A program made the position numbers and the translations under genes. DNA of 64,000 nucleotides, taken from the NCBI RefSeq assembly GCF_004344915.1, contig NZ_SKFG01000002.1:186001-250000 (forward strand), written 5' to 3'. Positions 35,793-43,779 of this stretch are shown in pieces (within the stretch, counting starts at the first letter, position 1; every line of letters starts with the position of its first letter). The notes under the pieces are model-generated. The model did no database searches. It saw nothing but the letters and a program-made list of their open reading frames with translations, and had not been told where the DNA came from. The DNA comes from Paenibacillus albiflavus (GTDB taxonomy: Bacteria; Bacillota; Bacilli; Paenibacillales; NBRC-103111).

Positions 35793-36547
35793 GTGTCTCA
35801 TCTAGTAGAAAGATAACACAAATCCTTGGTGCTGAACTGGATAAATTAGTTACATTACCATTGATATGGCTTACTCTTATTGGTACATTCATTCTTAATT
35901 TCGTTTTAGCCGCAGCTTTTACTTCTGCTGGTCTACAAGGGTCAGCAGGGACGCAAAGTATACTGAATATAGGACTTGCTTCTATGGGATATCTTCAAGC
36001 AGGGTTCATTATTCTTGGTATCTTAGCTACTTGTTCGGAGTATACCGGTGGACAGATTCGAACTACTTTAACTACGATACCTTGGCGTGGGTTTCAATTA
36101 TCCACGAAGCATTTGGCATTGGCGATTATAACCATTCCTGTGGCGTTTATTATTGCTGCATCAGGTGTACTATATGCTTTTATTTTGATGAGAGACACAG
36201 CAGTAGTGATTGAAATAGACACAATGATAAAAACCTTAGTAGGTGCAACAGGCTATTTAACATTAACCACACTTCTCAGCGCAGCTATAGGTGCTTTGTT
36301 AAGACGAACCACTCCTGCTTTAGTGGTACTACTTGGTCATTATTTCATTGTCAGTCCATTGACGAGAATTTATCTACCTAGTATTAAAAATTATTTTCCG
36401 GATACGGCAGGATCTTATATGTATATGCCGCCTTCCTCTAATGAAATAAATGTCCTTACATCAATGCAAGGGACAGGTATTTCAATATTATGGACACTGA
36501 TCTTTATTACAGTAGCTATTGTATTTTACCGTAAACGAGATGCCTAA
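35789..36547 (+). CDS. ABC-2-type permease (second)
   Basis: 252-residue permease with about six helices; starts with ILGAELDKLVTLPLIWLTL, matching the design of the previous protein (acidic patch, then first helix). The shared pattern, including GYLQAGFIILGILATCSEYTGGQIRT against the equivalent stretch of its neighbour, points to an old duplication. Last gene of the cassette; terminator follows. Confidence 0.82.
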   Translation: MSVSSSRKITQILGAELDKLVTLPLIWLTLIGTFILNFVLAAAFTSAGLQGSAGTQSILNIGLASMGYLQAGFIILGILATCSEYTGGQIRTTLTTIPWRGFQLSTKHLALAIITIPVAFIIAASGVLYAFILMRDTAVVIEIDTMIKTLVGATGYLTLTTLLSAAIGALLRRTTPALVVLLGHYFIVSPLTRIYLPSIKNYFPDTAGSYMYMPPSSNEINVLTSMQGTGISILWTLIFITVAIVFYRKRDA

Positions 36548-36598
36548 GTTTAGGTTTCATCATGGATGCATATATCAAAAAGCATGACTCATGAAATT

Positions 36599-36622
36599 AA
36601 GCCCAAATTTATGGGCTTTTTT
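36599..36622 (+). terminator. Terminator after ABC cassette
   Basis: 7-bp stem AAGCCCA/TGGGCTT (36599-36605 with 36612-36618), then six T. Confidence 0.85.
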
Positions 36623-36632
36623 GTGCTTGAAA

Positions 36633-36651
36633 ATTAACTGTAACTTTATTC
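36633..36651 (+). repeat. Right copy of 19-nt direct repeat
   Basis: ATTAACTGTAACTTTATTC; 18 of 19 identical with 32390-32408. It lies between the cassette terminator and the next gene and overlaps an ECF-type -35. Confidence 0.7.
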
Positions 36652-36665
36652 ATTCTCTTCACGTT
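36639..36665 (+). promoter_or_regulatory. ECF-sigma-type promoter before the TIMP-like gene
   Basis: TGTAAC (36639-36644), 17 nt, CGTT (36662-36665). Very similar to the promoter of the ECF sigma gene at 42001. Confidence 0.65.
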
Positions 36666-36703
36666 ATAGTCTGTAGCAGATTATTGCCAAGGAGATGGTA
36701 GAA

Positions 36704-37315
36704 TTGAAGGGATGTCTCAGATTTGTCCGTTGCATCAGTATAGGAGTTATTATCGCAATATTTAGTTTATTATTTTTGGCCTTTGCACCTGCGACTCCTG
36801 TTTATGCCTGTTCATGTGCCGCACCTCCTTCTGTAGAGAGCAATTTGAAGATGAAATCGGCTATCTTCGCGGGCAAAGTAGTGAAGATCGAGAACTTAAA
36901 CACTTCCACTATCCGCAATAGTAATGATCCTGTCGAAGTAACCTTCGACGTTTCTAAGGTGTGGAAAGGACCTGCCTACAAACATATGGTCATCACAACA
37001 GCGGAAAGCGAAATTAGCTGTGGATATGAGTTTCGCCTGAACACGGAGTATCTGATCTATGCAAGTAGTGATGGTGACAAGTTTACAACAGGATTATGTG
37101 CAGGAAATAATAAACTCCTGAATGCATCCTCTGATTTAGCATTACTAGGAGTGGGTAATGAGCAACTGCAAGATAATCCGTTGTTGGATACTAAATTGCA
37201 TGATGACCAACTTAATGAAGGTGTATCATTCGATACTCGTTACATAATAACTGCTATTGTGGTGGTCATCGCTATCGGCTTATTGCTTATTCTCCGCAGG
37301 AAACGGAAGGGCTAG
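36704..37315 (+). CDS. Secreted, C-terminally anchored TIMP/NTR-like protein
   Basis: 203 residues. A signal peptide of about 35 residues ends PVYA, so the mature chain would begin CSCAAPP, the hallmark of tissue-inhibitor-of-metalloproteinase-like (NTR/OB-fold) proteins, in which the N-terminal Cys is functional. A later Cys pair (ISCGYEF and TGLCAGN) would form disulfides. A C-terminal helix (about 180-197) with RRKRKG anchors it. ATG 36695 abuts the AAGGAG site, so TTG 36704 is preferred. In bacteria the role of this family is not established. It has its own ECF-type promoter. Confidence 0.72.
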   Translation: MKGCLRFVRCISIGVIIAIFSLLFLAFAPATPVYACSCAAPPSVESNLKMKSAIFAGKVVKIENLNTSTIRNSNDPVEVTFDVSKVWKGPAYKHMVITTAESEISCGYEFRLNTEYLIYASSDGDKFTTGLCAGNNKLLNASSDLALLGVGNEQLQDNPLLDTKLHDDQLNEGVSFDTRYIITAIVVVIAIGLLLILRRKRKG

Positions 37316-37382
37316 GCATTCACTTCCGATATGGCCACAGATTGAAGCTGAGAAACAAGCTAGAGTTGTCGAACAAATTAAG

Positions 37383-37829
37383 TCAGCCTTGATTTAAGAG
37401 CTTGTCTGTAAGTTTAATTTGCATGTTTTCTTGTGAAGAGAGCACGATGTTTGTTGATGGACTGCCATATTTCATGGATTCATCGATAAATTTCTCCAAC
37501 GTATGGACAGATTCCGTGCATACCTTGGCGATGTAGCTGATTTGACCTGCAACACGATAACATTCCAGAACATCAGGATGGTTTTCACAGAATGCATACA
37601 ATTCTTTGCACTTTGTCGTCTCAAATAAAACGATAGCTGTTATCGCTTTATCTAATTTCTCGGGATCAATGAGGGTCTGATAGCCTTTGATGGTCCCGTT
37701 CTCTTCGAGTTTCTTCACTCGTTCAATCACTGCTGGAGAAGATAAGAATACTTTGCTCGCAAGCTCCTTCATGGATATTTTGGCATTGAGCTGTAATTCA
37801 CGCATAATTTGATAATCGATTGCGTCCAT
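37383..37829 (-). CDS. Lrp/AsnC-family transcriptional regulator
   Basis: 148 residues: N-terminal HTH (about 1-50, DYQIMRELQLNAKISMKELASKVFLSSPAVIERVKKLEENG in three stretches) and a C-terminal RAM ligand-binding domain (ITAIVLFETT, VLECYRVAGQISYIAKVCTE). These regulators sense amino acids and usually repress themselves. Divergent from the DJ-1/PfpI gene, so the neighbour and the MFS gene behind it are candidate targets. AAAGGAGA ribosome binding site. Confidence 0.92.
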   Translation of the reverse strand: MDAIDYQIMRELQLNAKISMKELASKVFLSSPAVIERVKKLEENGTIKGYQTLIDPEKLDKAITAIVLFETTKCKELYAFCENHPDVLECYRVAGQISYIAKVCTESVHTLEKFIDESMKYGSPSTNIVLSSQENMQIKLTDKLLNQG

Positions 37830-37843
37830 GCGATCACTCTCCT

Positions 37844-37868
37844 TTGATAATTAATAATTATTGATCAA
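37844..37868. promoter_or_regulatory. AT-rich palindromic element between lrp-like and DJ-1 genes
   Basis: TTGAT and ATCAA-type ends surround the perfect 10-nt palindrome AATAATTATT (37853-37862), 15-39 nt upstream of the regulator start. Size and AT-richness suit an Lrp/AsnC site; not specific. Confidence 0.35.
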
Positions 37869-37967
37869 TTACCTTATGAAGTAAAGAGAAAAAGAAGAAA
37901 TACCTAAGTAACCATATGCATTTCAGACATTGTGTTATTTATAATTTGCTAAAAAGGAGATGATGAG

Positions 37968-38552
37968 ATGAAGAAGATCTTATTACTTTTGGCAAATGGG
38001 TTCGAAGCAGTGGAAGCAAGCGTGTTTACGGATGTTCTCGGGTGGAACAAGCTGGAAGGTGACGGAACGACAGAAGTTGTGACTGCTGGGATACATCCTC
38101 AACTAACATGTACTTGGAACTTCACAGTCCTGCCTGAGAAGCTGGTTGATGAACTGGATTTAACTGAATTCGATGCACTTGCAATACCGGGTGGTTTTGA
38201 GGAAGCTGGTTTCTATGTGGATGCATATGATGAACGATTCTTGAATGTCATCCGACATTTTGATGATAACCATAAACCGATAGCAAGTGTATGCGTGGCT
38301 GCACTTTCTCTTGGCAAAAGTGGAATATTAAAAGGTAAAAAAGCGACTACTTACGATCACCCGACAAGTATACGTAGAGCACAACTGCAACAATACGGTG
38401 CGCTAGTGCAGAATGAACTAGTCGTGGAAGATGGGCGTATTGTGACTTCTGCGAACCCAGCAACAGCATTCCAAGTTGCGTTTCTTCTATTAGAAAAGCT
38501 AACGTCTTCATCTAACACGAACAAAGTAAAAGAACTTATGGGTTTTATTTGA
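37968..38552 (+). CDS. DJ-1/PfpI-family protein
   Basis: 194-residue flavodoxin-like alpha/beta protein of the DJ-1/ThiJ/PfpI superfamily. It has the elbow Cys in ASVCVAALSLG (about residue 108) and the supporting Glu in PGGFEEAG. Family members include deglycases, chaperones and amidases; the precise activity is unknown. AAGGAGATG ribosome binding site. 52 nt before the MFS gene with no terminator, so the two are probably co-transcribed, possibly under the divergent Lrp-type regulator. Confidence 0.87.
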   Translation: MKKILLLLANGFEAVEASVFTDVLGWNKLEGDGTTEVVTAGIHPQLTCTWNFTVLPEKLVDELDLTEFDALAIPGGFEEAGFYVDAYDERFLNVIRHFDDNHKPIASVCVAALSLGKSGILKGKKATTYDHPTSIRRAQLQQYGALVQNELVVEDGRIVTSANPATAFQVAFLLLEKLTSSSNTNKVKELMGFI

Positions 38553-38604
38553 ATATTAATTGGCAATTCTGTTATGATTTGTTTCGAAGGGAGGGAACCT
38601 CTAT

Positions 38605-40128
38605 ATGGATAAAGGAAAAAGTAAATTGGGTTTCGTAATTACAGCGCTATTGTTAGGTATTCTAATGTCCGCAATGGACAATACAATTGTTGCTGCCGCG
38701 ATGGGAACCATCGTATCTGAGTTAGGCGGGTTGGACAAATTCGTATGGGTGACCTCTGCATATTTGATTGCAAGTGCTGCTGGTATGCCGATCTTCGGCA
38801 AGCTATCTGATATGTACGGTCGTAAACGGTTTTTCATCTTTGGAGTTATCGTTTTCCTCATAGGCTCCATCCTATGCGGTACAGCAGAAACGATCGTTCA
38901 GTTAAGTATTTACCGTGCGATCCAAGGTATTGGCGGTGGAGCGCTTATGCCAATCGCTTTTACGATTGTATTCGATATCTTTCCGCCAGAAAAACGTGGG
39001 AAAGTAGCAGGTTTATTCGGGGCTGTATTCGGCACATCGAACCTCTTTGGTCCATTGCTTGGTGCCTACATAACAGAATACTATCACTGGAGTGGAATAT
39101 TCTATGTAAACGTACCAATTGGAATCGTTGTTCTCGTACTCATTTCGTTGTATTATCATGAGTCGATGGAGCACTCCAAGCAACGAATCGATTGGTGGGG
39201 AGCGGGAACGCTGGTCACTGCGGTTGTATCCCTAATGTTTGCATTAGAATTTGGCGGAACAACCTTTGCATGGGATTCATGGGTTATCATCGGTCTATTT
39301 GTATTGTTTGTGGTATGCACAACCTTGTTTATTCTGATTGAGCGCAAGGTTGCAGAACCGATTATATCGTTCGAAATGTTCGCCAGAAGATTGTTTGCAT
39401 CCAGTACTTTAGCTGGACTATGTTATGGCGCGGCATTCATCACTGCGGCAGTCTACATTCCGATTTATGTTCAAGGTGTATTGGGTGGTTCAGCGACAAA
39501 CTCGGGACTTATTTTGCTGCCAATGACTCTGGCTTCCGTTGTAGCGAGTCAAACAGGTGGCTTCCTTACAACAAAGCTCAGCTTCCGCAATATTATGATT
39601 ATCTCTGCAATCATTTTTATTTCGGGAATCAGCTTGCTCAGTATGATAACACCTGAAACAAGTCGAACAACACTAACGATGTATATGTTAATTACAGGCT
39701 TTGGTGTTGGCTTCTCATTCTCCGTGCTTAGTATGTCTGCAATTCACAATATGGAGATGAGACAGCGCGGATCTGCTAACTCAACGATGTCATTCGTCAG
39801 AACGATCGGTATGACACTGGGGATTACCATCTTCGGTATACTGCAAAGAAACAGTTTCTCAGGGAAGATGACAGATGCATTTGCGGGTAGTGGTGCCTCA
39901 TTCGCTGGTGATTCAGGTAATGCACGTGAAATTTTATCTCAAGCGAATCGAGCCAAGATGCCACCAGAAATTTTGACGAAAATCATCAATGCATTATCTT
40001 CTTCAATTGCTCAAACCTTCTTCTGGGCTATCGTTCCGGCAGTATTGGCATTCATCTTTGTCCTAATGATGGGCAATGAACGTGTTAAAGCGCCACTTAA
40101 AGTCAAAAAACCATCCGTTCAAGAGTAA
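38605..40128 (+). CDS. MFS drug exporter, DHA2 (14-TM) family
   Basis: 507-residue proton-driven exporter of the EmrB/QacA (DHA2) family with about 14 helices. Signature motifs: MDNTIVAAAMGTIV in helix 1, GKLSDMYGRKRFF after helix 2, and the helix 5 motif C-like region GLFGAVFGTSNLFGPLLG. Probably multidrug or metabolite export. GGGAGGGAA ribosome binding site. Follows the DJ-1 gene on the same strand. Confidence 0.92.
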   Translation: MDKGKSKLGFVITALLLGILMSAMDNTIVAAAMGTIVSELGGLDKFVWVTSAYLIASAAGMPIFGKLSDMYGRKRFFIFGVIVFLIGSILCGTAETIVQLSIYRAIQGIGGGALMPIAFTIVFDIFPPEKRGKVAGLFGAVFGTSNLFGPLLGAYITEYYHWSGIFYVNVPIGIVVLVLISLYYHESMEHSKQRIDWWGAGTLVTAVVSLMFALEFGGTTFAWDSWVIIGLFVLFVVCTTLFILIERKVAEPIISFEMFARRLFASSTLAGLCYGAAFITAAVYIPIYVQGVLGGSATNSGLILLPMTLASVVASQTGGFLTTKLSFRNIMIISAIIFISGISLLSMITPETSRTTLTMYMLITGFGVGFSFSVLSMSAIHNMEMRQRGSANSTMSFVRTIGMTLGITIFGILQRNSFSGKMTDAFAGSGASFAGDSGNAREILSQANRAKMPPEILTKIINALSSSIAQTFFWAIVPAVLAFIFVLMMGNERVKAPLKVKKPSVQE

Positions 40129-40152
40129 CCTGAGATAGAGGGGGAGAGGTAA

Positions 40153-40431
40153 TTTCAGAAGCTAAGATTACATCATTGGCTTTGGTTATTGAATATCGTA
40201 ACCTCAATTGTTGGCATATTCTTAACTAAACCGAACATATATACCAAGCTCAATCAAGGAATGGAAGGTTTTGGTACGACGATTCCAAACTATTTGCTCC
40301 CTCTTTTTGCAGCGATAATGATCTTCGCAGTCGAAAGACTACGCAATCGTTTATCAGATCAGCTTATCAATGTCATCCATCTCCTTTGTTGGGTCTCGAT
40401 CATCTTCCTCATTTGGATGAATCTAGCGTAA
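40153..40431 (+). CDS. Small membrane protein, start codon unclear
   Basis: The open frame runs from 40153 (after an in-frame stop at 40150) and ends at 40431. The clear coding part starts at TTG 40189 and gives 80 residues with two hydrophobic helices (NYLLPLFAAIMIFAV and LLCWVSIIFLIWMNL). A strong GGGGGAGAGG site (40140-40149) precedes the frame, but no ATG, GTG or TTG lies at a proper distance; TTG 40189 has no ribosome binding site of its own. Either an unusual start is used or the start has decayed. No family recognised. Confidence 0.5.
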   Translation, partial: FQKLRLHHWLWLLNIVTSIVGIFLTKPNIYTKLNQGMEGFGTTIPNYLLPLFAAIMIFAVERLRNRLSDQLINVIHLLCWVSIIFLIWMNLA

Positions 40432-40441
40432 ATATACGTTC

Positions 40442-40476
40442 AACGAGTCTAGAACTTTTTCTAGGCTCGTTTTTTT
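40442..40476 (+). terminator. Terminator after the small membrane protein gene
   Basis: 13-bp stem (40442-40454 with 40459-40471, one G-T pair), CTTT loop, seven T. Confidence 0.92.
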
Positions 40477-40479
40477 ATG

Positions 40480-40920
40480 TTTCGACCGATTTTTAATGCT
40501 TACTTCCTCTTTTTTGCCACTTGGTAATAAATGTTTCCTTTCTTCCTCTTTTATGAAAATAAAACTGAGTCCATTTTCATTCCTGTTTTTTACAAAATGT
40601 AAATTAATATATTTTTAGTAAAATTAATCTTTAAATATATATTTATAGCTTAATTTGTATATTATATATTTAATAGAATATTAATCTAAATTTAAATAAA
40701 AATTATAATAATATATAAATTTTAACTTATAAAGTATATTTTGTATTTTTTGAACTATATCAAAAAAATGTAAAAAATGAATTGAGGAAAATTTCAGCAG
40801 TTTGATGTTAGTGATCAATAGGGTGAGGACTAAAATATTAGATCCTAGAGTTGAAAAAGAGGGAAGAAGAGGTATCATGAAGCTACCAAAACGTGGTTTG
40901 GGCAGAATCGATCGAATAAA
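40480..40920. other. AT-rich gene-free stretch before the recombinase
   Basis: Between the terminator and the recombinase leader there is no supportable long gene. Bases about 40590-40790 are almost pure A and T (long runs of TTAATATATTT-like sequence), clearly unlike the rest of the window. A possible 18-codon ORF lies at 40877. A 66-codon minus-strand frame in the AT-rich part is not credible. Confidence 0.6.
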
Positions 40921-40933
40921 TAGGCGGATTTGA
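40877..40933 (+). CDS. Possible very small basic peptide (18 residues)
   Basis: ATG to TGA frame encoding MKLPKRGLGRIDRINRRI, seven of 18 residues basic, preceded by the purine-rich GGGAAGAAGAGG with only about 4 nt spacing. Too short to judge by composition; reported because it lies in the otherwise empty stretch upstream of the recombinase. Confidence 0.2.
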   Translation: MKLPKRGLGRIDRINRRI

Positions 40934-40956
40934 TGTTAATTTGCATCGATTATGCT

Positions 40957-41004
40957 ATAATTTGAGGTATAAAAACAGCGTGAAATACATATTTCACGCT
41001 GTTT
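40957..41004 (+). promoter_or_regulatory. Extended -10 promoter and perfect hairpin in the recombinase leader
   Basis: TGCTATAAT (extended -10) near 40953-40961 is followed by a perfect 15-bp inverted repeat, 40973-40987 with 40990-41004 (AAACAGCGTGAAATA and its complement), with a 2-nt centre. The palindrome would fall at about the transcription start, so it could be an operator or a leader stem. No T run follows. Confidence 0.6.
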
Positions 41005-41070
41005 AATCTCAGAACGACGAAATCAACTCGAATCAACCGTGATTACAGCCAGGAGGTAGGAGAATACGAG

Positions 41071-41994
41071 ATGAATATGGGTTATATTGAGGATAACGAG
41101 CGATATGTACATACATTCCATATATGGATGGAAGATGCAGGGTATACGAATTCTACACAAAAAGCCTATTTACATACGATTAATCATTTTTTAGAACAAA
41201 TGGATAAGTCGGTTATAAATGTTACAAAGTTAGATATTATGTCATATCTTACAGATGCACGTAAAAATGGATGTAACGATACAACAAGGAATCGAAAACT
41301 GTTCGCGATCCGTTCCTTTTATAAGGGACTTAAGGATATGGAAGTGCTGAAAGAGAACCCTGCAGCAGAGGTTAAGCTATCCAAGACAGAGTGCAATCAT
41401 CTGCCTGTTTATTTGGAAGAGAAGAGCCTGAAAACCTTTCTCCAGCAGGTTAGTGGCGCTTATAGCTCTCGCAATATTGCGATCTTCTTATTGATGGCGT
41501 ATGCAGGGCTGCGGGTGGGTGAGGTTCATCGCTTGAATGTGAGTGATTTTTTTGCAAGTCGCAATAGTCTTCATGTCAGTGGTAAAGGCCGCAAATGGCG
41601 TGCAGTCCCTTTGCCAGAGGCATTATCGGACATGCTTCAGCAAGTATTAGAGGAACGCCGTGACCCGAATCGGAGTGTGGAAACCGCGCTTTTTATCTCG
41701 CAAAAAGGGTATCGATTATCGATCAGACAAATTCAGACGATTGCACAGCAAACGTTCGAAAAGCTGCAAGCAGAGGACGAATCTTTGCGTGATTTGAAGC
41801 TGTCTTGCCATAAATTAAGACATTCTTTTGCAACTTTACTGCTCAAACAAGGTACGGATATTCGGGTTGTAAAGGAATTAATGGGACATGAGTCAATTGA
41901 AACCACAATGATTTATACGCATGTTAGCGATAATCAGAAAGAAGCAGCGATGCAAGCGATTAAGTTACCCAAAATTAAATTAAACTCGGAATAA
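41071..41994 (+). CDS. Tyrosine recombinase (XerC/XerD-like integrase)
   Basis: 307-residue site-specific recombinase. N-terminal SAM-like core-binding domain (about 8-92), then the catalytic domain with R148 (AGLRVGE), K172 (GKGRKWR), H247 and R250 (HKLRH), H273 (MGHES) and the nucleophile Y282 (YTHV), all intact. Length suits Xer-type enzymes. No phage, transposon or integron genes adjoin it, so it is a solitary integrase or an accessory Xer protein. The AT-rich gap and perfect hairpin upstream are unusual. An ECF sigma gene follows 54 nt later with its own promoter. Confidence 0.9.
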   Translation: MNMGYIEDNERYVHTFHIWMEDAGYTNSTQKAYLHTINHFLEQMDKSVINVTKLDIMSYLTDARKNGCNDTTRNRKLFAIRSFYKGLKDMEVLKENPAAEVKLSKTECNHLPVYLEEKSLKTFLQQVSGAYSSRNIAIFLLMAYAGLRVGEVHRLNVSDFFASRNSLHVSGKGRKWRAVPLPEALSDMLQQVLEERRDPNRSVETALFISQKGYRLSIRQIQTIAQQTFEKLQAEDESLRDLKLSCHKLRHSFATLLLKQGTDIRVVKELMGHESIETTMIYTHVSDNQKEAAMQAIKLPKIKLNSE

Positions 41995-42000
41995 ATATGT

Positions 42001-42026
42001 TGTAACTTTTGCTTTTCTCATACGTG
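42001..42026 (+). promoter_or_regulatory. ECF-sigma-type promoter, probable autoregulation
   Basis: TGTAAC (42001-42006), 16 nt, CGTG (42023-42026), 23 nt before the sigma gene start. Sigma-X/sigma-M-like promoters of this form are typically recognised by the sigma factor they express. Confidence 0.7.
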
Positions 42027-42048
42027 GATAGGATGAAGGGGGGAGTAG

Positions 42049-42552
42049 ATGAAACGAGACACTATTGATGCGATTTATCGATCGTACATTCAAGATATCT
42101 ACCGTTATTTACTCTTCTTGAGTCATGATCATCATACAGCAGAGGATTTGATGCAGGAAACGTTCTATCGAGCTTATTTATACCTTGAAGATTGTAAAGA
42201 GGATCGAATTAAGCCGTGGCTTTTCAAGGTTGCCTATCATGTGTTTGTTGATGATAAGCGGAAGGGACGTAGACAATCCGTTGTAAATCAGGAGTTCTTT
42301 ATGAGGCTCGCTGATGAGCATAACACAGAGGAATCGCTGATCAAACAAGAATTCTGGGCGGAATTGCGTCAAGTTGTCGCAAAACTGCCAGAGAGTCAGC
42401 AGCATGCGCTCTTATTATATGAGGATCATGAATTATCATATCAGGAAGCGTCGGATATTATGGGGATTAGTCTTGCTCATTACAAAATACTGCTGTTTCG
42501 TGCAAGACAACAATTAAGGCAGTATAGAGAGAAGGTGGATAAAGATGAGTGA
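42049..42552 (+). CDS. ECF-type RNA polymerase sigma factor
   Basis: 167-residue extracytoplasmic-function sigma factor. Region 2 (about 10-75) has HDHHTAEDLMQETFYRAY and IKPWLFKVAYHVFVDDKRK; region 4 (about 105-160) has LPESQQHALLLYEDHELSYQEASDIMG (HTH). Closest in feel to SigM/SigX-type factors. Its stop overlaps the start of a membrane anti-sigma gene by 8 nt, the usual pairing. GGGGGGAG ribosome binding site. Confidence 0.92.
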   Translation: MKRDTIDAIYRSYIQDIYRYLLFLSHDHHTAEDLMQETFYRAYLYLEDCKEDRIKPWLFKVAYHVFVDDKRKGRRQSVVNQEFFMRLADEHNTEESLIKQEFWAELRQVVAKLPESQQHALLLYEDHELSYQEASDIMGISLAHYKILLFRARQQLRQYREKVDKDE

Positions 42553-43699
42553 AGATTTCAAAAACAAGCTCAATCGTTATACGGAAGGCCAGATGTCAGA
42601 TGAAGAGAAGCTGGCAATGGAGCAAGAGCTGGAGAAGCTGGAAATTTATCAGCAATATATTGATACGCAATTAGGTGGAGAACAACAGCAGACAAGCTCG
42701 TCAAGTAATAAGAAGGAAAGTGCAATTATTCGAAAAGGAAAGTGGAAAGCGCGTCTACATAGCGCCATGACGGTCATTTCACTATTAATCATATTCTCGG
42801 TGTTCAGTGGTATTGTCACAACGGTCTTCTACCAATGGGGGGATCGTAGTGAGATCTATGCAGAAGTCGTTAAATCTGCGATTTCAGTGACACAGCCAAA
42901 TGTGAGAGTAAATGGTGTAGGTATTAATAGTGGCATATTCTATCGAATGAACTTACATGGGGAGATCGTTAAGCAAATTGGGAATTCTAATTTGACGATT
43001 GGACAGTATTCGCAATCTTTCTTATTTGGCCTGCCTGGACTCTTTGAAGCAACCTATTATAATGAGAAAAAAACGTCTAACATTGTTCCATTTCAAATGC
43101 CTAATACATCAAATAACAAAAACTCGGGAGACTGGTCCATTCTGGAAAAATTGCCTGAAGGGACGGTATCTGAAGTGTATTTATCACTTGATCAGTTATA
43201 TACAACCGATGAATTATTGTCTAAGCTTGAGCCAGTAAATGATATAACACCGCTATGGTTCGCAGCAGATGTCGGTGCATTGGAACGAGAAGGTGGATAC
43301 ATTGATGAGTCGATTGGATTTCCTTACTTTCCTCAATGGCTAAGTAATGAATGGACGTTATTAGAATCGACAACGACGAAGACGGGGCTGTTTACTTCAA
43401 TGACCTCAAGTTCTCGTCAATCCCCGACACTACAAGCATACGGCAGTGGCGATATACGCGACCAGCATTTCATGAATACCCTTCGATTATTGCAGCAATA
43501 TAAGCGAATTGCGAATAACGTGTCGCATAGTGACTTGCGAAACATCGATGATAACATCCAATATCTAGAGAAAAACGGTGTTAAACTGTATGGTGTTGTG
43601 GTCACAGGTCCAACCAAAGAAATATTGAAATTAAAGGATTTACAGTGGATTTCGGTCATGCGAATGGGCGAAGCTCGGTTGTGGAATATCAGTAATTAG
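42545..43699 (+). CDS. Membrane-bound anti-sigma factor (Sigma_reg_N/C type)
   Basis: 384 residues: a cytosolic N-terminus (1-75) that would hold the sigma factor, one membrane helix at about 78-98 (AMTVISLLIIFSVFSGIVTTV), and a large extracytoplasmic part. The segment after the helix (YAEVVKSAISVTQPNVRVNG) and the C-terminal domain (about 200-384) resemble the sigma factor regulator N- and C-terminal families. Release of the sigma factor in response to an envelope signal is the family model. Overlaps the sigma gene by 8 nt. Confidence 0.82.
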   Translation: MSEDFKNKLNRYTEGQMSDEEKLAMEQELEKLEIYQQYIDTQLGGEQQQTSSSSNKKESAIIRKGKWKARLHSAMTVISLLIIFSVFSGIVTTVFYQWGDRSEIYAEVVKSAISVTQPNVRVNGVGINSGIFYRMNLHGEIVKQIGNSNLTIGQYSQSFLFGLPGLFEATYYNEKKTSNIVPFQMPNTSNNKNSGDWSILEKLPEGTVSEVYLSLDQLYTTDELLSKLEPVNDITPLWFAADVGALEREGGYIDESIGFPYFPQWLSNEWTLLESTTTKTGLFTSMTSSSRQSPTLQAYGSGDIRDQHFMNTLRLLQQYKRIANNVSHSDLRNIDDNIQYLEKNGVKLYGVVVTGPTKEILKLKDLQWISVMRMGEARLWNISN

Positions 43700-43715
43700 T
43701 AATGAAATAGCTAAC

Positions 43716-43760
43716 AAAAAAAGTGAAGGAAAGCTTAAATAGCAGCCCTTCACTTTTTTT
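43716..43760. terminator. Bidirectional terminator between anti-sigma and MFS genes
   Basis: 14-bp A-rich/T-rich stem (43716-43729 with 43747-43760) between converging genes, giving a T run on both strands. Confidence 0.92.
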
Positions 43761-43779
43761 ATTATCGATCAATGCTAAT

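Noticed and set aside
40681-40878. 65-codon minus-strand frame in the AT-rich gap
   Set aside because: Sequence is nearly all Ile, Leu, Asn, Phe and Tyr from AT-rich DNA, without a start context.
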